5,861 nucleotides of DNA from Minisyncoccota bacterium (GTDB taxonomy: Bacteria > Patescibacteriota > Minisyncoccia > UBA6257 > HR35). Location of the stretch: contig CALIVE010000010.1 in assembly GCA_938048445.1 (NCBI GenBank), positions 1-5,861 on the forward strand, written 5' to 3'. The notes beneath the pieces were generated by a model. The model had not been told where the DNA came from. It ran no database searches and was given only the letters and a program-made list of their open reading frames with translations. Shown one piece after another: positions 5,435 through 5,861 of the stretch; within the stretch, counting starts at the first letter, position 1; every line of letters starts with the position of its first letter. Made by a program: the position numbers and the translations under genes.

Positions 5435-5861
5435 TCAAACTAAAGTATATTTACCTGGATTTTCGTCTCTTATTATTCGACCTTGATGAAGAGTTATTAC
5501 TCTTTTATTTAAATAATTAACTATATCTTTTTGATGGGTAGCTAAAATAATAGTAACACCTTGATTATTAATATTTTTAAAAAGTTCAACAATTTCCATT
5601 GCCGAGATAGGATCTAAATTTCCAGTTGGCTCATCAGCAAGCAAAATTTCTGGGTTAGCTGAAAGAGCTCGAGCAATTACTAATTTTTGTTTTTCCCCTC
5701 CGGAAAGATATTTGCATGGAACCTTACGATGGCTCCAAAGATCTATTAACCTTAAAAGCTCTTCAGCTTTTTTATAAATTTCTTTATTTGAATAACCTAA
5801 AATTTCCATTGGTATTTTTAAATTATCATAGACAGTTCTATCTAATAACAATTTAAACTCT
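5435..5861 (-). CDS. ftsE: Partial FtsE, cell-division ABC ATPase (N-terminus outside window)
   Basis: The C-terminal ~140 residues of FtsE; the frame stays open to the right edge, so the start codon, Walker A and Q-loop beginning are missing. The first visible residues, EFKLLLDRTVYDN, match the FtsE block just after the Q-loop (usually FRLL.DRTV.DN). The ABC signature LSGGEKQK is encoded at about 5707-5684. Walker B ILLADEPTGNLD follows, with Asp-Glu at 5635-5630, and the H-loop ATH has its His at 5536-5534. Lys replaces the usual Gln/Arg after LSGGE. The end, GRIIRDENPGKY, fits the FtsE C-terminus. FtsE is the cytoplasmic ATPase of FtsEX, acting with FtsX at the division septum. The gene ends in TGA and ftsX begins 2 nt later (or overlaps by TTGA), as in the usual ftsEX operon. 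The internal TTG at 5851 is not the start, because conserved sequence continues upstream of it. Confidence 0.94.
   Translation of the reverse strand, partial: EFKLLLDRTVYDNLKIPMEILGYSNKEIYKKAEELLRLIDLWSHRKVPCKYLSGGEKQKLVIARALSANPEILLADEPTGNLDPISAMEIVELFKNINNQGVTIILATHQKDIVNYLNKRVITLHQGRIIRDENPGKYTLV

Noticed and set aside
5849..5851. TTG as the start of the FtsE frame
   Set aside because: Conserved FtsE residues (Glu-Phe-Lys) continue in frame upstream to the window edge. The gene is simply cut by the window.
1..5861. UGA recoding (as in some CPR lineages), tRNA genes, CRISPR arrays, insertion sequences
   Set aside because: ftsE ends properly at TGA and no gene needs UGA read-through. No cloverleaf with a recognisable T-loop, no spaced direct repeats and no transposase or inverted repeats were seen by eye.

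Overview
This is a compact, very AT-rich bacterial window (by eye roughly 30% G+C; lysine-, isoleucine- and asparagine-rich proteins, mostly A/T-ending codons). It is packed almost solid with short, mostly housekeeping genes and carries no mobile element, CRISPR array or RNA gene that I can see. Gene content, small spacers, absence of Shine-Dalgarno motifs and the style of the left-edge membrane protein suggest a reduced-genome bacterium, most plausibly of the Patescibacteria (CPR) type. That placement is inference, not proof. The code is standard: TAA and TGA act as stops, TGG is Trp, and no conserved position needs a recoded UGA.

Layout. (1) Bases 1-191, minus strand: the N-terminus of a polytopic membrane protein running off the left edge, perhaps an O-antigen ligase/polymerase-like protein. 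It starts 1 nt after the stop of an alpha/beta hydrolase (193-906, minus). (2) A 75-bp divergent spacer (907-981) separates the hydrolase from recG (982-3069, plus), which is followed after 12 bp by pcm (3082-3711, plus). (3) pcm meets an ArfB-like ribosome-rescue hydrolase gene (3712-4191, minus) stop-to-stop with no base between them. (4) A 43-bp divergent spacer (4192-4234) separates arfB from gatC (4235-4525, plus). (5) gatC converges, with 4 bp between stops, on ftsX (4530-5432, minus). ftsX is translationally coupled to ftsE (5435 to beyond 5861, minus; its N-terminus with the Walker A motif is outside the window).

The genes serve separate cell functions: repair and restart of stalled replication forks (RecG), repair of isoaspartyl protein damage (Pcm), rescue of stalled ribosomes (ArfB-like), Gln/Asn-tRNA charging through transamidation (GatC), cell-wall hydrolase control at division (FtsEX), and possibly cell-surface or lipid metabolism at the left edge. 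Nothing here looks like a new multi-gene system.

The most interesting signal is regulatory. A perfect TATAAT lies 6, 7, 7 and 10 nt upstream of the ATG of four genes (hydrolase, gatC, left-edge membrane gene, recG). With no Shine-Dalgarno motif at any start, this points to leaderless or nearly leaderless mRNAs. The two convergent junctions leave no room for dedicated terminators, so opposing transcripts probably overlap.
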